From: Methylocystis sp. H62
GTDB taxonomy: Bacteria > Pseudomonadota > Alphaproteobacteria > Rhizobiales > Beijerinckiaceae
DNA: 64,000 bases
Direction of reading: 5' to 3'
Assembly: GCF_015709515.1 (NCBI RefSeq)
Contig: NZ_JADNQZ010000054.1
Location: forward strand, 124,001 to 188,000
Part shown: in pieces, positions 61,894 to 64,000 of the stretch
How the letters are laid out: every line of letters begins with the position of its first letter
Numbering within the stretch: position 1 is the first letter of the stretch
Notes under the pieces: model-generated
The model's database searches: none
Told to the model about the DNA's origin: nothing
Seen by the model: only the letters and a program-made list of their open reading frames with translations
Position numbers and translations under genes: made by a program

Positions 61894-62054
61894 GGCGTAA
61901 AGCTCTTCTGGTCATGCGCTGAGCGCGCCGCTCGTCATCCGCAAGGAGGCCGAAAATAAGCTCAACGGTTCGACCGCCTGTCGGCTGGCAAATCCCGTGA
62001 TCAGAAAGAACGAAAGTTGCTCCCGGTCGGTTCCCAATGGGTCCCGCCGCTTAT

Positions 62055-62230
62055 TCATATCGGGTACGTCGCGTTCCTCATGCTGGCTAGCCCCTCGGCG
62101 CCCGTGCTGCTGGCGTTGTAGGCGATCGCGACGGTCGCGCCGTCGGCCGCGAGCCGTTCAGCGATCGCCCTACCGATTCCGCGCGAACCTCCGGTCACGA
62201 GCGCGGTTTTTCCATGGGGGCCTGCGACAT
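62055..62230 (-). pseudogene. SDR gene fragment, frameshifted and truncated
   Basis: An ATG at 62230 with a good GAGGAG gives only 11 codons. A second minus-strand frame then reads GKTALVTGGSRGIGRAIAER, then ADGATVAIAYNASSTGAEGL, the cofactor-binding start of another SDR, and stops at 62055. The join needs a one-base change near the CCCCC or AAAAA runs at 62213-62219. The remaining 200 residues of the enzyme are missing. Confidence 0.75.
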
Positions 62231-62478
62231 AAGAATCTCCTCGTTACGCGAGATGCGATTTCTGTGATTGCGGGGTGAGCTTGCGCGGCAGTTCATGCGT
62301 TCGCGGACGATCGGCCCCGGGTTTGCCTCGGTGACCGTGAGAGCCAGGCGAACGAGATCAGCGTCACCGCGCCATATTCATGGTGGGTCACGTGGTGCTG
62401 CGGAACACCGACCTGCTCCAGTTAACGGGCGCCCCTCAGGGGCCCGGCGCGCGCTGGCCAGACAAAGAGCCCAAGAAA

Positions 62479-63150
62479 TTATAGCTTCACGCCGACGCTC
62501 GCCAGGAAGGTGTCGAAACGATTGTCGACTTCAGCCTTCGTTTCAGCCCACGCCGGGAACGACTGCAACAGATTGTCGTGCCAAGCGATGAGGTTTAGAT
62601 AATCCCCGAACGGAAACTTTGCGCGATCGACCTGAGAGAAGGGAGCGGCAATGTCGATGTCCGCAAAGGTCAACGCATCGCCAACCATGAACTTGCGGCC
62701 TTCGAGATGCTTGTCGAGCACCTTCGCTGCGGCACGGATCTTGCCCTCGGCGAATGCGATGAGGGCCTCGTCCTTCGGCAGATTCATGATCGTCTTCCCG
62801 ACTCGCTCGTCGAAGATGGTGGTGGTGAAGGTGCGCCACTGCTCGCCGGACCAGAACATCCACTGAAGGACCTGAAAGCGCCCCTCCTGCGTGGTGCCGA
62901 CCAATGGCGAATTCACCTTGTCGGCAAGGTACAGATTGATCGCCGAGGCCTCATAGAGGATGGTGTCTCCATCTTCAAGAACCGGCGTCAAACCGTGGGG
63001 ATTGAGGCGCGATTTGAACTCGTCGGTCTGGCTCTCGCCTTTAAACAGGTCAACGTTCACGCGTTCGAGTTCGATGCCCATGATCTTCGCAGCGGTGGTC
63101 ACGCGACGCAAGCTGCCCGAGCCGGGATCGCCGTAAATCTTCATCGTCAT
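62479..63150 (-). CDS. Glutathione S-transferase
   Basis: A 223-residue GST: thioredoxin-like N-terminal domain (MKIYGDPGSGSLRRVTTAAK, then NPHGLTPVLEDGDTILYEAS with the cis-Pro and Glu-Ser glutathione contacts) and an all-helical C-terminal domain (KFMVGDALTFADIDIAAPFS). It conjugates or reduces electrophiles with glutathione. The gene is divergent from the LysR gene with a 131-bp gap, the usual layout for a regulator and its target. The SDR and hydrolase nearby suggest a detoxification set. Confidence 0.9.
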   Translation of the reverse strand: MTMKIYGDPGSGSLRRVTTAAKIMGIELERVNVDLFKGESQTDEFKSRLNPHGLTPVLEDGDTILYEASAINLYLADKVNSPLVGTTQEGRFQVLQWMFWSGEQWRTFTTTIFDERVGKTIMNLPKDEALIAFAEGKIRAAAKVLDKHLEGRKFMVGDALTFADIDIAAPFSQVDRAKFPFGDYLNLIAWHDNLLQSFPAWAETKAEVDNRFDTFLASVGVKL

Positions 63151-63281
63151 AACAGTTCCTTTCGGTTCGAGTCCCGTAACCGGGATCGAAGTTGTCCTTT
63201 CGACCGAGAATCTAAGTCACTTAAACAATCTGATAAGATCGGAAGCCGTTATGCCTTCTATTCTTGTTTGGAATGAAAGTG

Positions 63282-64000
63282 ATGGATAAGCTTGATGCGA
63301 TACGGATGTTCGTACGCGTCGTCGAAAGCGGAAGCTTTTCACAGGCAGCGCGGGACCTAAAAGTCAGCCAGCCGACGGTCAGCAAACAGCTTGCTGCGCT
63401 TGAGGCGCGGCTCGGGACACAACTCGTCGCGAGAAATTCCCGTACCCTTGCCGTGACGCCCGCAGGACAGGACTATTACGAGGCCACCTTCCGTATCCTT
63501 CAGGATCTCGACTTCGTCGAAGAACGAGTCCTTGAAGGGCAATCGGCCCCCACAGGACTGGTCCGCGTGACCCTCTCGCCAGCCTTCGGGAGGATGTTCG
63601 TTATTCCCCGGCTTTTAGGTTTCAGGGAACGTTTTCCCGACGTCTCAATCGAGATGGAAGTGTCTGGCCGCCATGTAGACCTCATCGAAGAGGGAATAGA
63701 CGTCGCTATCCGCATCGGTCGGCTTTCAGACTCAGCGCTCGTCGCCCAGCACATTGGCGACATGCGGATGATAACCCTAGCCTCCTCCAGCTATCTTGCC
63801 CAACACGGCACGCCGCAGACGCTGGACGAACTGCGCAGCCACCAGCGTATCAGCTATGTCTACCGGGGCGATATCATGGGGTGGGGTTTCGACGTAGACG
63901 GCCGGCAGGTCACGGTCGACGGAGGAGGAGCATTCCGCACAAATGACGCAGAGCATGTCCGGGGCGCGGTCCTCGCGGGCCTCGGCATCGCCCATCATGC
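63282..64000 (+). CDS. LysR-family transcriptional regulator (cut by window edge)
   Basis: The first 239 residues are visible: the winged helix MDKLDAIRMFVRVVESGSFS, then QAARDLKVSQPTVSKQLAAL and EARLGTQLVARNSRTLAVTP, followed by a LysR effector domain (GLVRVTLSPAFGRMFVIPRL). The ATG at 63282 fits the family, with another ATG three codons upstream (63273). Such divergent LysR proteins usually control the adjacent gene, here the glutathione S-transferase. The effector is unknown and the C-terminus lies beyond the window. Confidence 0.9.
   Translation, partial: MDKLDAIRMFVRVVESGSFSQAARDLKVSQPTVSKQLAALEARLGTQLVARNSRTLAVTPAGQDYYEATFRILQDLDFVEERVLEGQSAPTGLVRVTLSPAFGRMFVIPRLLGFRERFPDVSIEMEVSGRHVDLIEEGIDVAIRIGRLSDSALVAQHIGDMRMITLASSSYLAQHGTPQTLDELRSHQRISYVYRGDIMGWGFDVDGRQVTVDGGGAFRTNDAEHVRGAVLAGLGIAHH

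Overview
The window looks like a chromosome segment of a serine-cycle methylotroph of the alphaproteobacterial order Hyphomicrobiales, of the Methylocystis/Methylosinus type. The main evidence is one minus-strand block encoding formate-tetrahydrofolate ligase, serine-glyoxylate aminotransferase, hydroxypyruvate reductase, MtdA, Fch, malate thiokinase and PEP carboxylase. The GC-rich sequence with long antisense open frames and the many alphaproteobacterial DUF families agree. No methane or methanol oxidation gene is visible, so methanotrophy is not shown and genus is inference.

Layout. 1-8288 (minus): the C1 assimilation cluster, reading ftfL, sgaA, hprA, mtdA, fch, mtkA, mtkB, ppc, with ppc cut by the window edge. 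Together it fixes formate onto tetrahydrofolate, reduces it to methylene-H4F, and runs glyoxylate and serine through hydroxypyruvate, PEP, oxaloacetate and malyl-CoA. 8974-19268: msrB, a CrtI-like oxidoreductase, a CPA2 antiporter, an MFS exporter, and a heme-copper oxidase made of a fused subunit I-III and a subunit II that lacks the CuA ligands. 19306-36682: mostly housekeeping genes (rpiA, gor, class II DAHP synthase, gltX, gph, methylmalonyl-CoA epimerase), interrupted by a 2.04 kb element in the 3' end of tRNA-Val(CAC). That element is bounded by a 48-bp direct repeat and carries three unrecognised genes and no integrase. A tRNA-Lys(TTT) ends this stretch.

36683-58120: the remains of an integrative and conjugative element related to the ICEMlSymR7A family. 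It holds DUF932, ParB, Toprim, DUF2493/SLOG and DUF736 genes. Its control module is qseC/qseM-like, fseA-like (apparently made by +1 frameshifting) and rdfS-like. A repA with iterons and a DnaA box follows, then TraF, a lytic transglycosylase, an RlxS-type relaxase, TraG and a CopG protein. It has no integrase, parA or trb mating-pair genes in view. A large minus-strand cargo gene (42963-46994) joins an MqsA-type HTH, a candidate PD-(D/E)XK nuclease and a STAND P-loop NTPase. It looks like an Avs-type defence protein of unusual design with its own operator and is the strongest candidate for a new system.

58121-64000: a scar with an IS21 istA remnant, then an operon of SDR dehydrogenase, epoxide-hydrolase-like enzyme and ankyrin protein. 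A broken SDR fragment, a glutathione S-transferase and a divergent LysR regulator cut by the window edge complete the segment.

Limits: all calls come from reading sequence and translations. No database search, structure prediction or folding calculation was run.
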